From contig CATKFO010000067.1 in assembly GCA_949747515.1 (NCBI GenBank), positions 1 to 64,000 on the forward strand: a stretch of DNA of 64,000 nt, in the 5' to 3' direction. This document shows, in pieces, positions 41,045 through 49,862 of this stretch. Position 1 is the first letter of the stretch. The number at the start of each line of letters is the position of its first letter. The notes beneath the pieces are model-generated. The model made no database searches. It was given only the letters and a program-made list of their open reading frames with translations, and was not told the DNA's origin. Origin of the DNA: an uncultured Eubacteriales bacterium (GTDB lineage: Bacteria > Bacillota > Clostridia > Oscillospirales > CAG-272). The position numbers and the translations under genes were made by a program.

Positions 41045-41950
41045 ATGAACGATATTGATATGCAAAAGGAAGCGCTGTCTCTCCTTCCGCGAAGACTGGC
41101 GTCCGCGGTTATGCGGGGAGCATCCCTCAGACAAGGCGTCTTTAATGAAATTAGAATGAGAATAGGAATGCCGCTATGCATAACTGGGCGTGGCGTCAAT
41201 ATTCCATGCGGGGTCGTATGCTCAAAAGAGGACGTCGATTACACGCTTAGGGCTTTGTGCGGAAATTCATTGTATTCTCACAGCGAAACTATACGAGAGG
41301 GATATATAGCGGCTCCTGGCGGAATAAGAGCGGGCGTTTGCGGACGCGCGGTGGTAGAACGCGGAGAAATTGTATCGGTAACGGATATTACGTCTATTTG
41401 TATACGTATACCGAGGAGAATTCCGGGAGCCGCAGACGAGCTTTACAAAATGCTTAAAGCTTCGTCCTTCCGTTCTGGAATTCTTATATATTCGCGTCCG
41501 GGAATAGGCAAAACCACGGCCCTCAGAGAACTGACCGCGCTTCTTGCGGGAGGAGAAGCCCCGCTTCGGGTAGCTCTTGTAGATACGAGATGCGAGCTTG
41601 CAGGCGGACTCGGAGGATGCTTAACTGTAGACGTTTTGTCCGGTTATCCGAGAAGTCAAGGAATTGAGATAGCTCTGCGAACTCTTTCTCCGGAGTACAT
41701 AATTTGCGACGAGATAGCGTCCCGCGAGGACGCGTTCGCAATAGCGTCAGCCAGGGCGTCCGGCGTGCCGATAGCGGCGTCCGCTCACGCCGATTCGCTC
41801 GACGAGCTTTTGTCGTCGGAATTTATGAATGTAAGAGGGGTTGCGAACGCGTTCGACGTGTTCGTATGTTTAAAATCGAGAGACGACTGCGGACGATACG
41901 AAACAGACGTTGCGTACGGCGTAGACTTGTCGTCGGTATGCGCCCAATGA
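41045..41950 (+). CDS. spoIIIAA: Stage III sporulation protein AA, ATPase
   Basis: A 301-residue secretion-type ATPase of the SpoIIIA-SpoIIQ feeding-tube channel between mother cell and forespore. Walker A is SRPGIGKTTAL (about 150-160); Walker B follows near 215 (EYIICDEI). The N-terminal domain has the usual RMRIGMPLCITGRG pattern. It is the first gene of an eight-gene operon and overlaps spoIIIAB by ATGA. Expression in the mother cell by sigma-E is known in Bacillus. Confidence 0.95.
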   Translation: MNDIDMQKEALSLLPRRLASAVMRGASLRQGVFNEIRMRIGMPLCITGRGVNIPCGVVCSKEDVDYTLRALCGNSLYSHSETIREGYIAAPGGIRAGVCGRAVVERGEIVSVTDITSICIRIPRRIPGAADELYKMLKASSFRSGILIYSRPGIGKTTALRELTALLAGGEAPLRVALVDTRCELAGGLGGCLTVDVLSGYPRSQGIEIALRTLSPEYIICDEIASREDAFAIASARASGVPIAASAHADSLDELLSSEFMNVRGVANAFDVFVCLKSRDDCGRYETDVAYGVDLSSVCAQ

Positions 41951-42429
41951 CGGCGGCAAGATTAGCCGGAGCGGCGATTCTTATGTGCGCGTCGTTGTTT
42001 CTCAGCCTCAGACTTACCGCCGCGAAGCGTAAGAGGGAGAGGGAGCTTTATGAAATATGCGATTTAATCAGATATGTTAGAAATAATATAGACAGCTTTC
42101 TTACTCCGCTCGGGTCCATTTTTTCGAAATTTTCATCACCGGCTCTTGATAGCTGCGGATTTGTAGAAGCTCTTGAAAACGGAGGTCTTTCTTCCGCGGC
42201 CGTCTCTGAGGGAATATCTCTTTTATCGAATGAAAGGCGTCTTTTACTCGCTTTTTCGGAAAAGTTAGGACTTGGATACCGGGACGAGGAAATTCGTCTT
42301 TGCGATTATTACTATAAGGAATTTTCAGAAATCGCGCGAAGAGAGCGTGAAGAAAACGATAAAAAAAGCAAGATGTACAAGTATTTGCCGCCGCTTGCCG
42401 CGCTTTCCTTGATAATTATTTTTATATAA
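41947..42429 (+). CDS. spoIIIAB: Stage III sporulation protein AB
   Basis: A 160-residue membrane protein: an N-terminal helix (LAGAAILMCASLFLSLRL), a GspF-like helical cytoplasmic part (ELYEICDLIRYVRNNID) and a C-terminal helix (LPPLAALSLIIIFI). The ATG at 41947 overlaps the spoIIIAA stop; another in-frame ATG lies at 41938. It acts in the SpoIIIA channel. Confidence 0.92.
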   Translation: MTAARLAGAAILMCASLFLSLRLTAAKRKRERELYEICDLIRYVRNNIDSFLTPLGSIFSKFSSPALDSCGFVEALENGGLSSAAVSEGISLLSNERRLLLAFSEKLGLGYRDEEIRLCDYYYKEFSEIARREREENDKKSKMYKYLPPLAALSLIIIFI

Positions 42430-42485
42430 ATTTATATAAAGATCGAGAGCGCTTAAATCGGCGCGGTATAACGGAAAGGAAATAT

Positions 42486-42680
42486 ATGGATGTTTCTCTT
42501 ATTATGAAAGTTGCGGGGGTGGGAATACTCGTCGCAATAGCGCATCAGATACTTACTCGCGCCGGCAGGGAAGAACAGGCTATGCTTATATCCGTTACCG
42601 GAGTAGTAGTCGTGCTTTTTCTTATAGTTGAAAAGGTAGGGGAGCTTTTCGGCTCTTTAAGAAATATATTCGGCATATGA
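42486..42680 (+). CDS. spoIIIAC: Stage III sporulation protein AC
   Basis: A 64-residue protein with two membrane helices, the standard size. The start MDVSLIMKVAGVGILVAIAH and the middle TRAGREEQAMLISVTGVVVV are typical of the family. It begins 56 bases after spoIIIAB with GGAAAGGA upstream and overlaps spoIIIAD by four bases. It is a component of the channel base. Confidence 0.95.
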   Translation: MDVSLIMKVAGVGILVAIAHQILTRAGREEQAMLISVTGVVVVLFLIVEKVGELFGSLRNIFGI

Positions 42681-43063
42681 ACGAAGCGATTCGAATATGC
42701 GGATGCGCGCTGATTTTCATCGCGGCGGCGGCGGTTATAAAAGAAACTAAGGGAGAACATGCCCGGCTCCTTTCCGCGGCAGCCTTAGTCGTCGTCTTTC
42801 TTTATGCTTCGGGAAGCGTAGGAGAGTTAATCTCTTATCTGCGCGGTATTTCCGAGGGCTCTTCGGCTGGGAAGTATATGGGACGGCTTCTAAAGGCTGG
42901 AGCTATCGCTTTCATAACCGATACGACGGCGGATATATGCAGGTGCTCTGATGAGAGCGCGGTCGCGGGATATGTGGAGTTTGCCGGACGGGCCGAGATA
43001 CTTTTGCTGTCTCTGCCGCTTATAGACGAAATGATCTCGCTGTCGTTGGGACTTCTCTCGTAG
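42677..43063 (+). CDS. spoIIIAD: Stage III sporulation protein AD
   Basis: A 128-residue integral membrane protein with about four helices. The ATG overlaps the spoIIIAC stop (ATGA). A cytoplasmic loop (GKYMGRLLKAGAIAFITDTT, then ADICRCSDES) is the best conserved part of the family. It forms part of the forespore feeding channel in the outer membrane around the forespore. Confidence 0.93.
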   Translation: MNEAIRICGCALIFIAAAAVIKETKGEHARLLSAAALVVVFLYASGSVGELISYLRGISEGSSAGKYMGRLLKAGAIAFITDTTADICRCSDESAVAGYVEFAGRAEILLLSLPLIDEMISLSLGLLS

Positions 43064-43095
43064 GGATAATTGTACGGAAAGGCTCGGTCTGACAA

Positions 43096-44280
43096 ATGAA
43101 GGAAGTAAAAAAAATATTGCTTTTTTTCGCGCTTTTACTCATTACAATCTGTTTTTCGGTATGCGTGTCGGCGGAAGAGTACGAGTTTTATTTCGACGCG
43201 TCCGATAAAAAAGAAGTCGGTCTGTTTCCTGAAGAAGAAATGTCGGCTTTCGTAGACGGCGTTCCGGAAAGTGTTCGAGAAGAAGCCGCGTATATGGCGA
43301 ATGCCGCGTCCGGAGCAAATCCTTCAGAAAGCGCCGACGCCGTAAGAGAACGGTTGTCCGTTAGATACCTGACGGGAGTTCTTATATCTAAAATCGAAGA
43401 AATACTTTTGCCAACCGCCGCGGATTGTTCCGGGTTGTTAGCTCTTATAATCGTTTCCTCTTTGCTGACTTCATTTTTTAAGCTTAAAGAAGGAAGCGGT
43501 ATGCAAAGCGTTTGCGAAACCGTTATCGATCTTACCGTATCGGCCGCCGTTGTAAAAGTTTCTATGGGAGTTGTGGAAGTCGTCGGAGCGTATGTCGGCG
43601 GTTTGTGCTCGATGATGAACGCAATGACTCCTGTTATGGGAGCCGTATACCTTTCGTCCGGTTCTTTAAGTCAGGCTGCGGTAAATTCTTCCGCCATGAT
43701 GCTGTATGTGACGGCGACGGAAAACCTGTGCCGTGAATTCTTTATTCCCGCAGCGAAGGCCGCTCTTGCTCTGACCGTTGTTTCCGGAGCTTTCAGACAT
43801 ATAAATTTCGGGGGATTTGTATCTACGGTAAAGCGTTGGGTTATTACTGTTCTTGCGTTTGGAGTTACCGTTTTTTCTTTCATTCTGGGCATTCAAAGCT
43901 CTCTTGCCAAAAGCGCGGACACTCTGGCTGCGAAAACGGTTAAGTTTGCGGTAGGCTCCTCAGTTCCGCTGGTCGGCGGAGCTATATCCGACGCGCTTTC
44001 AACCGTCAGCGCGAGCCTTTCCATGATAAAAAAGGTTACCGGCGGAGCGGGCGTCGCGTTAATACTTACGATTCTGATTCCGGCGCTTGCGACGCTTGCG
44101 TTGAATAAGCTTGCGCTCACAGTATGCAAATGCGCCGCCGATATATTGGGATGTGAAAGAGCTTCGGCGGTTATAGGAGACGCCGACAGCGTTTTGTCAG
44201 TATTTACAGCCGTAGCGGTTTTGTCGGCGGTAATGTTTATTTTCGCCGTCACTTTGTTTATGAATTCCGGATTATCGTAA
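43096..44280 (+). CDS. spoIIIAE: Stage III sporulation protein AE
   Basis: A 394-residue protein with a signal peptide (CFSVCVSAEEYEF) and seven or eight membrane helices in the C-terminal 300 residues. Family-typical segments include MNAMTPVMGAVYLSSGSLSQ and a SVPLVGGAISDALSTVSASL region. It is the largest membrane subunit of the channel. GGAAGG precedes the ATG. Confidence 0.95.
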   Translation: MKEVKKILLFFALLLITICFSVCVSAEEYEFYFDASDKKEVGLFPEEEMSAFVDGVPESVREEAAYMANAASGANPSESADAVRERLSVRYLTGVLISKIEEILLPTAADCSGLLALIIVSSLLTSFFKLKEGSGMQSVCETVIDLTVSAAVVKVSMGVVEVVGAYVGGLCSMMNAMTPVMGAVYLSSGSLSQAAVNSSAMMLYVTATENLCREFFIPAAKAALALTVVSGAFRHINFGGFVSTVKRWVITVLAFGVTVFSFILGIQSSLAKSADTLAAKTVKFAVGSSVPLVGGAISDALSTVSASLSMIKKVTGGAGVALILTILIPALATLALNKLALTVCKCAADILGCERASAVIGDADSVLSVFTAVAVLSAVMFIFAVTLFMNSGLS

Positions 44281-44304
44281 TATCTTGTTTTGAAAGGACG
44301 GACA

Positions 44305-44784
44305 ATGGGAGAATATATCAGAAATATTATACTTGCCGGCGTCGTATGCTCGGTATTTTCCGCGCTTACTCCGTCGGGAGAGAATAAAAGCGGAAGATAT
44401 GTCAGATATATGGCGTGTATAATTACTTTAATTGTTATAGCGTCGCCGCTGTCAAAGTTTTCCTCCGCCATAGGCCGGATTAAATCATACGCCGATACTG
44501 AGGAGCCGACCCAGGTCGTTGCGGAGGCGAGACCGGACAGCGTGATAATAGAAAAATCCGCTGAAAATATATCGAGATCTATAGTCGACATTTGCGAGGA
44601 TCGTTTCGGTATAGACAAAAACAACGTAAAGATAAAGCTCATACTTAACGAAGAGGATAAGGAAAACGTTATTATTGAGGAAATTCAGTTATTCGCCGGA
44701 GAAACGAATAAAAATCTAAGAATGAAGATAGAAACTTACTTTGCCGATCTGTTCGGATGCCGCGTATTCGTTCTCGGAGAATAA
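44305..44784 (+). CDS. spoIIIAF: Stage III sporulation protein AF
   Basis: A 159-residue protein with two N-terminal membrane helices (IRNIILAGVVCSVFSALTPS and a second near 40-57) and a C-terminal ring-building-motif-like domain on the intermembrane side (KLILNEEDKENVIIEEIQLF). I choose the ATG at 44305, which has AAAGGACGG upstream, over a start at 44290. Confidence 0.92.
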   Translation: MGEYIRNIILAGVVCSVFSALTPSGENKSGRYVRYMACIITLIVIASPLSKFSSAIGRIKSYADTEEPTQVVAEARPDSVIIEKSAENISRSIVDICEDRFGIDKNNVKIKLILNEEDKENVIIEEIQLFAGETNKNLRMKIETYFADLFGCRVFVLGE

Positions 44785-44816
44785 ATTGGCGGAGAATATA
44801 AGAAAGGAATATGGTA

Positions 44817-45314
44817 ATGAACAGGATAATCGAAAAGGCTCCTCGAGGAGCGAGATTCGCGATTATTGGAGGAGGAATACTGCTGGGAGTTTTGCTTATA
44901 GCCTATCCTTTCGGCGATAAAAAGAGCGAAAAAAATATAACTAATTCAGACGAGTATTTTAAGGTAAGCAGTTATACGGAGACTTTAGAAGAACGGGTAA
45001 AAAAATTGTGTCTGTCCGTTGATGGAATAAACGAGGTTAACGTACTTTTGACTCTTGAGTCCGGCAGCGAGTACGTATACGCGGACAACGTAAAAAAAGA
45101 TTCCGTAGGAGACGGCGGATATTCTTCGGATTATCTTGTTATAAATACGGAAGGCGGAACGTCTCCGGTTCCCGTGATGGAAATTTACCCTAAAATACGC
45201 GGCATAGCGGTCGTCTGCAACGGAGGAAACGATCCAAGCGTGCAAATTAAAGTGACAGAACTGCTGTCTGCCGCGTTGGGATTGCCTTCAAGCAAGATAA
45301 GAATTTGCGGGTAA
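44817..45314 (+). CDS. spoIIIAG: Stage III sporulation protein AG
   Basis: A 165-residue single-pass membrane protein (helix about 14-33). The outer domain (VKKLCLSVDGINEVNVLLTL) is a ring-building motif like those of type III secretion rings, with a beta insertion; in Bacillus it forms the large channel ring. The ATG at 44817 has AAAGGA eight bases before it; the ATG at 44811 is too close. Confidence 0.94.
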   Translation: MNRIIEKAPRGARFAIIGGGILLGVLLIAYPFGDKKSEKNITNSDEYFKVSSYTETLEERVKKLCLSVDGINEVNVLLTLESGSEYVYADNVKKDSVGDGGYSSDYLVINTEGGTSPVPVMEIYPKIRGIAVVCNGGNDPSVQIKVTELLSAALGLPSSKIRICG

Positions 45315-45413
45315 ATCTTAACAGGCAGGAATATTTTTCGCACACGAATCATATTATTTAACATCAACTATTTTATCACCGCCGGAGCTACGGCGGCAGA
45401 ACGGAGGCATGAA

Positions 45414-46034
45414 ATGGATTTAAAAGAGAAAATCAAAGGCTTGTGGAAAAAAGCGGTAGACATGACGAAAAAGTTAGGTCGGAGAGGAGCTACGGCTATT
45501 TGCGCCGTCGTACTTATCGCTTGCGCGGTTGTGCTCAACGTAATACTGTTCCGCGGAGACGACGCGAAAGAAGAGCTGAAGCCAAGCGGCCTTGCCATTG
45601 ATCTTAATGGAATCGGAGACGAAGTAAACAACGACGACGGCGCCGACGCAGCCGGAGCTAACGCGGATACTAATAACGTCGGCGAATATTTCGCTTCCGT
45701 CTCTTTAGGACGTCAACAGGCGAGAGACGAGGCTATGGAGGTTCTCCTTGAGGTTACTGAAAACGAGAACGCTATGGCCGACGCTAAAGAAGCGGCGCTG
45801 AAAGACATAAACCAAATAGCCCTTGACATTGAGAGAGAGGGAAACATAGAAGCGATGGTAAAAGCTAAAGGATTTGAAGAGTGCGTCGCCGTACTCAGCG
45901 GAGACCGCGCCAACGTAATAGTAAAGAGCGATACTCTTACTCCAGGCGAAACCGCGCAGATCAGTGAAATCGTGTACGAGGCGGCCGGAATACTTCCAGA
46001 GAATTTAAAAATAATAGATAAAGCAGCGGAATAA
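45414..46034 (+). CDS. spoIIIAH: Stage III sporulation protein AH
   Basis: A 206-residue protein. A membrane helix (ICAVVLIACAVVLNVILF, about 30-47) is followed by an acidic linker and a YscJ/FliF-like ring domain (EECVAVLSGDRANVIVKSDT). It docks with SpoIIQ across the intermembrane space during engulfment. ACGGAGGC precedes the ATG. It is the last gene of the operon, before a strong terminator. Confidence 0.94.
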   Translation: MDLKEKIKGLWKKAVDMTKKLGRRGATAICAVVLIACAVVLNVILFRGDDAKEELKPSGLAIDLNGIGDEVNNDDGADAAGANADTNNVGEYFASVSLGRQQARDEAMEVLLEVTENENAMADAKEAALKDINQIALDIEREGNIEAMVKAKGFEECVAVLSGDRANVIVKSDTLTPGETAQISEIVYEAAGILPENLKIIDKAAE

Positions 46035-46043
46035 AATTAAATA

Positions 46044-46084
46044 AATCGCGGTCGGAGCTAATATCCGGCCGCGATTATTTTTGT
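46044..46084 (+). terminator. Bidirectional terminator between spoIIIAH and spo0A
   Basis: AATCGCGG/CCGCGATT (46044-46051 and 46069-46076), extended by CGG/CCG inside, followed by ATTTTT. It ends the spoIIIA operon; on the other strand, AT-rich sequence also permits termination of convergent spo0A. Confidence 0.85.
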
Positions 46085-46109
46085 ATATTAATTTACCACA
46101 AATATAAAT

Positions 46110-46892
46110 TTATCTTATCTTATATTTCAATCTGAGATTGTCGGCGATCATGGCGATGAATTCTGAATTTGTTGGCTTTCCTCTGTTATTCTGTATAGTA
46201 TATCCGAAATATGAGTTAAGAGTGTCGATATCTCCCCTGTCCCACGCTACTTCAATAGCGTGTCGTATGGCTCGCTCTACTCTCGACGTGGTTGTTTGGT
46301 ACTGCTTTGCTACCGACGGATAAAGAACCTTTGTTACTGAATTTATTATATTGCTGTCAGAAATAGTCATAAGAATCGCTGTGCGCAGATATTGATACCC
46401 TTTTATATGAGCGGGAACTCCGATTTGATGAATTATTTTTGTAACCTGAGTTTCAATGTCGGAAGGTATGGAGCCGTCGTTCGCGTCGACGCTTTCCTTA
46501 AGGCCTCTCATAAAACCTCTGTTGCGGCAAATAGTCTCGATTTGATCTCCAAGAGAAGAGTAGTCTACCGGTTTGGTAAGGCACAGATCGGCTCCGGCCC
46601 TGTTCGCGTCGGCAAAAAGATTTTGACTTGCCATTTGAGATATGAGAATGAACGCGGGTTTTGAAGCGGAAACTTCTCCGGATCGTTTTATTAACGTAAC
46701 TCCGTCCATGCTGCCGAGCCAAGCGTCGCATATTACCACGTCGTAGCCTCCGCTTTTAATCATTTGAAGGGCTGAGTCGCCGTTCTCCGCTTCCTCCGCC
46801 GCGCGGAATCCTCGGATTTTTAGAGCTTCTTTAATATGTTTTCTCGTTTCACTGTTTTCATCAACTATAAGTACTCGAATATCCTTGCTCAT
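46110..46892 (-). CDS. spo0A: Sporulation master regulator Spo0A
   Basis: A 260-residue response regulator. The receiver domain has acidic pocket Asp11 and phosphorylated Asp56 (VVICDAWLG), with the conserved Lys in LTKPVD. The C-terminal DNA-binding domain contains [16 protein letters not shown] and [17 protein letters not shown], the Spo0A signature. I prefer the ATG at 46892 over 46913. It decides entry into sporulation. Here it is convergent with spoIIIA and not next to spoIVB. Confidence 0.97.
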   Translation of the reverse strand: MSKDIRVLIVDENSETRKHIKEALKIRGFRAAEEAENGDSALQMIKSGGYDVVICDAWLGSMDGVTLIKRSGEVSASKPAFILISQMASQNLFADANRAGADLCLTKPVDYSSLGDQIETICRNRGFMRGLKESVDANDGSIPSDIETQVTKIIHQIGVPAHIKGYQYLRTAILMTISDSNIINSVTKVLYPSVAKQYQTTTSRVERAIRHAIEVAWDRGDIDTLNSYFGYTIQNNRGKPTNSEFIAMIADNLRLKYKIR

Positions 46893-46947
46893 TTTCCGTG
46901 CCTGTCCTTTCATTTATCTGTTTCTTTTGATTTTTTATGACACATAT

Positions 46948-46976
46948 ATTTTACCATATTTTACTAATTATTTCAA
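46948..46976 (-). promoter_or_regulatory. spo0A vegetative promoter
   Basis: Leftward TTGAAA (46976-46971), 17 bases, TAAAAT (46953-46948), about 56 bases before the spo0A start. A 0A-box-like TTTGTCGAC (47050-47058) lies 75 bases further upstream, allowing autoregulation; it differs from TGTCGAA at one position. Confidence 0.65.
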
Positions 46977-47101
46977 TATCTCAAAGAAAGAAAATATTAC
47001 CAAAAATTTCCGAGCAAATTTGGAAAATATCTCCAGCTAAACCGCGTAATTTGTCGACTTATGAAGACGTACAGTAACTGCGAATAGCAGAGCTCGTAAT
47101 T

Positions 47102-47581
47102 TTATAGGTTATTGTGGCGCAGAACGATATGTCCGTTTGATATATTGATAATGCCGTAGCTTGGAGAAGATCCAAATCCAATTGATCCGGGATTAAACAG
47201 GCGAACTTTTTTTCCATCGGCCGTGATGAAGGAAGAGTTATCCTGAATGTGAGTGTGTCCGTAAAGGACTATCGAGGCTTCCTTTTCAAGGGCCGCGTAA
47301 ACGGCGCGAATCCTTGAAGATTTAACTCCGTGACAGTGTCCATGCATACAGAGAGCCTTAATTCCTTCGAGGTCAACGATTCTCGAATCGTCTTTATAAC
47401 TTTCTCTGTTACCGTTTAACGATATGCATGGAATTTGTGGAAAAAACGACGAAACATAATCCATATCGTCTTTTCCGTCTCCGAGATGTATTATAAGATT
47501 AGTATTTGCTTCATGTTCCTCGACTGCTTTATTTATATTTTCATACGCGCCGTGGGAATCGGAAAAAACGAGTATTTTCAT
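47102..47581 (-). CDS. YfcE/MJ0936-type metallophosphodiesterase
   Basis: A 159-residue calcineurin-like phosphoesterase. Metal motifs: MKILVFSDSHG (Asp-x-His), IHLGDGKDD (GD), ISLNGNRE (GNx(D/E)), MHGHCHG and YGHTHIQ (GHTH). The usual short MJ0936 family length fits. It hydrolyses phosphodiesters such as cyclic nucleotides in vitro; the natural substrate is unknown. It stands alone upstream of spo0A. Confidence 0.9.
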   Translation of the reverse strand: MKILVFSDSHGAYENINKAVEEHEANTNLIIHLGDGKDDMDYVSSFFPQIPCISLNGNRESYKDDSRIVDLEGIKALCMHGHCHGVKSSRIRAVYAALEKEASIVLYGHTHIQDNSSFITADGKKVRLFNPGSIGFGSSPSYGIINISNGHIVLRHNNL

Positions 47582-47752
47582 AATATTGCTCTCTTTTTAA
47601 TTTAAAATAAAAAAACTGTGTCGTTAGTCGCGCCTTCCGCATATCATGACATTAGTATGACTTTTCATAAAGACTCGGCGAGTCTCGTGTGAAAAGAAAA
47701 CGTTTATTTTACGTCCGTATATTTTCGTATATGCGGAAGAATGGAGACGACT

Positions 47753-47980
47753 ATGATGAAGATAGACAAGAAGACGATCGACGCTTTGATGAATCTTTCA
47801 GACGATAAATTGGCGCAGATGGTGAGAGTGATAGCCGCTACGTCTGGAAATCCCCTTGGAGAAGGAAAGCCGGACGCGGCGGCAATAAAAGGACTGCGTT
47901 CTCTTTTCAAGGAAGTTACCGACGGAGACATTGAACGCGCGACAAAGTTAATCGACGTATACAAAGCGGGAAAGAAATAA
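47753..47980 (+). CDS. Conserved clostridial protein, unknown function
   Basis: A 75-residue helical protein (MMKIDKKTIDALMNLSDDKL, ending IERATKLIDVYKAGKK). The ATG at 47753 has GGAG six bases before it; an earlier ATG at 47741 has no clear site. It is the first gene of a three-gene set with 47994-48374 and 48386-48898. Such small helical proteins are often neighbours of sporulation genes in Clostridia, but the role is unknown. Confidence 0.65.
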   Translation: MMKIDKKTIDALMNLSDDKLAQMVRVIAATSGNPLGEGKPDAAAIKGLRSLFKEVTDGDIERATKLIDVYKAGKK

Positions 47981-47993
47981 GGAGGTATATAAA

Positions 47994-48374
47994 ATGGACG
48001 GCATGCCGGATCTCGAAAAAATAATGAAGAGTCTTTCTGAGAACGACGAAGTTAAGAATCTTATTAAAAATCTTAAAGGAAACAGCTCCGCGCCAGAGGA
48101 CGGAAACGTTAAAAGAGACGGGGAGGAGCATGAAAAAACGGAAACTTCCAATGAATCGGCGTCAGATAAGCTTCCGGAGATAATTTCCGCTTTAAGCCCG
48201 CTGATGAAGGGTAAAATGTCGGGAGGCAGCAACGCGGATACGGAAAAGAGAAACAGGCTTTTGGCCGCTCTTAAGCCGTATCTCAGCGCGCCAAGGCAGG
48301 AGATGATCGATACGGTAACGTCGCTGTCAAAAATGACCGGAATATTTGACCTTTTTGCAGGCGGAAAGCAGTGA
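47994..48374 (+). CDS. Conserved clostridial protein, unknown function
   Basis: A 126-residue protein: an N-terminal helix (MPDLEKIMKSLSENDEVKNL), a disordered acidic middle and a C-terminal helical block (RLLAALKPYLSAPRQEMIDT) that is the recognisable part of a clostridial family. AAGGAGG precedes the ATG. It lies 13 bases after the previous gene. Function unknown. Confidence 0.68.
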   Translation: MDGMPDLEKIMKSLSENDEVKNLIKNLKGNSSAPEDGNVKRDGEEHEKTETSNESASDKLPEIISALSPLMKGKMSGGSNADTEKRNRLLAALKPYLSAPRQEMIDTVTSLSKMTGIFDLFAGGKQ

Positions 48375-48385
48375 GGTAACAGAAT

Positions 48386-48898
48386 ATGTACAGCAGAAAC
48401 GGCAGAGATAACCGAGAATATTATAGAGAGGAAGGAATGACTGAAGAAGAATACGAAATATATAGATATAACATTCCTCCTCGATACGACGGCAGTCGGT
48501 TTAGAAGCCGTAGAGGAGAGAAAGCCAGCGACGCGGCGCGCGACGAAAAATTTGCAGAAAAAAACAGATACTCCGATAGACGTTCATATCGCGATACTAA
48601 TGCGATCCAAGACTCGAATAATTCGGACGATCTTTTTATAAACGAAGATTTAGATATGGGCGCTCGCCATCAGATCGAATACGAAAGCAAAGATTTATCG
48701 AAGGACGACTATGACTGCGGGATTGATCGGCAAGATAACGAGAAAAATACGTGTGATAACGCAAAACCAAAATTCCCCGAATGGTTTAAAATCGGAAGCG
48801 AAGAAGCGCTTATACTTACGATTATTTTTATTTTAAGCGCGGACGGTGTAAAAGACGATATTATTGTTCTGCTTGCGCTTCTTCTGCTGGCGGGGTGA
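48386..48898 (+). CDS. Charged protein with C-terminal membrane anchor
   Basis: A 170-residue protein with a highly charged, tyrosine- and arginine-rich disordered body and one or two C-terminal hydrophobic segments (ALILTIIFILSADG, then DIIVLLALLLLAG). This looks like a tail-anchored protein, possibly a spore-associated one. Its last 38 bases overlap the convergent gene's end. Function unknown. Confidence 0.6.
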   Translation: MYSRNGRDNREYYREEGMTEEEYEIYRYNIPPRYDGSRFRSRRGEKASDAARDEKFAEKNRYSDRRSYRDTNAIQDSNNSDDLFINEDLDMGARHQIEYESKDLSKDDYDCGIDRQDNEKNTCDNAKPKFPEWFKIGSEEALILTIIFILSADGVKDDIIVLLALLLLAG

Positions 48899-49862
48899 CG
48901 ATTAAATTTAAAAGGAGCAGGGAAGCGTCGGAAACCGCGTCCACTACGCGCAGGCCGTCGTTGCACTTGAATTCCGTGGGAGGAAGAAAATCGCGTATTT
49001 TCCCAAATGAAACGGATAGAAGATCATCGGCAAGCTCCCTCTTTACAGTTATTCGCATTCCAAATATAGCCGATACATACGCTGCAAGCGACAATTTGGA
49101 GTAACTGCCCGGAATATCGCTTGCAAGAGACAAAACATCTGTTGATAAAGTTCCGGCCGATTGAATCGACGATTTTGTTTTCATAGTAATTTCATAGCTG
49201 TTTGCATATCTGTTAGACTGAAGACTGATAATTCCGTTTGACGACGCGGAGTCAAGAACTGAAAGCAGCAGCGTAAGCAGAACGGCAAACGGAAGGGCTT
49301 CAGTCTGAGCCGAACGATAATCTTCCTTTTGGGGATCAATTTCAACGCGCGAAGAAAATGTCTCGGGATGTTTCGACAGCTTGGTTATGACGGCTTCGAT
49401 AATAACGTCGACGCTTGACAGGGAAGAGGAGGGAGTATCCGGAGAAAGAAGCTCCTCTGCGCTTACGGGCGTAAGATATTCTGAAAGATTCGTGTTGAAC
49501 GCCGAAAGAATTTCTAAAGCGTTTTTTGAGAGAAAATTTTTAAAGAAAGGGCTACGGATAAAGTCGGCGTTTTCACCGTTAGAGAGAAAATACAGCTCGC
49601 AGAAAGAGTCGCCTTCGCTCTTAATCCCTACTGCAAGGCATTTTCCATATCCGCGCATCCTAACGTCGAATAGCGCCGTTCCCGCTCCCGACGAACAAAT
49701 ATTTAGTAATTTTTCTCGATCTCCGTCAGTCAGTTTGTCGGTAAGAAGAGCCTTGACTGAACTTACGCTCAGACAAGGCTCGGCCGACGGCAGTATATCG
49801 ATAATTTTTCCGTCGCGGTCAAGCGTCGCATGAGGCGCGGACAGTTTATCTGACGTCGTCAT
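48861..49862 (-). CDS. Uncharacterised protein with kinase-like layout
   Basis: A 333-residue soluble protein. Residues 8-110 look PAS-like (TLDRDGKIIDILPSAEPC). A helical middle and a C-terminal domain with NSYEITMKTK and SLAAYVSAIFGMRITVKREL recall the layout of histidine kinases, but I see no phosphorylated His motif or clear ATP-lid glycines. It may be a degenerate sensor. The ATG overlaps the upstream stop (ATGA), so it is coupled to the next gene. Confidence 0.5.
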   Translation of the reverse strand: MTTSDKLSAPHATLDRDGKIIDILPSAEPCLSVSSVKALLTDKLTDGDREKLLNICSSGAGTALFDVRMRGYGKCLAVGIKSEGDSFCELYFLSNGENADFIRSPFFKNFLSKNALEILSAFNTNLSEYLTPVSAEELLSPDTPSSSLSSVDVIIEAVITKLSKHPETFSSRVEIDPQKEDYRSAQTEALPFAVLLTLLLSVLDSASSNGIISLQSNRYANSYEITMKTKSSIQSAGTLSTDVLSLASDIPGSYSKLSLAAYVSAIFGMRITVKRELADDLLSVSFGKIRDFLPPTEFKCNDGLRVVDAVSDASLLLLNLIVTPPAEEAQAEQ

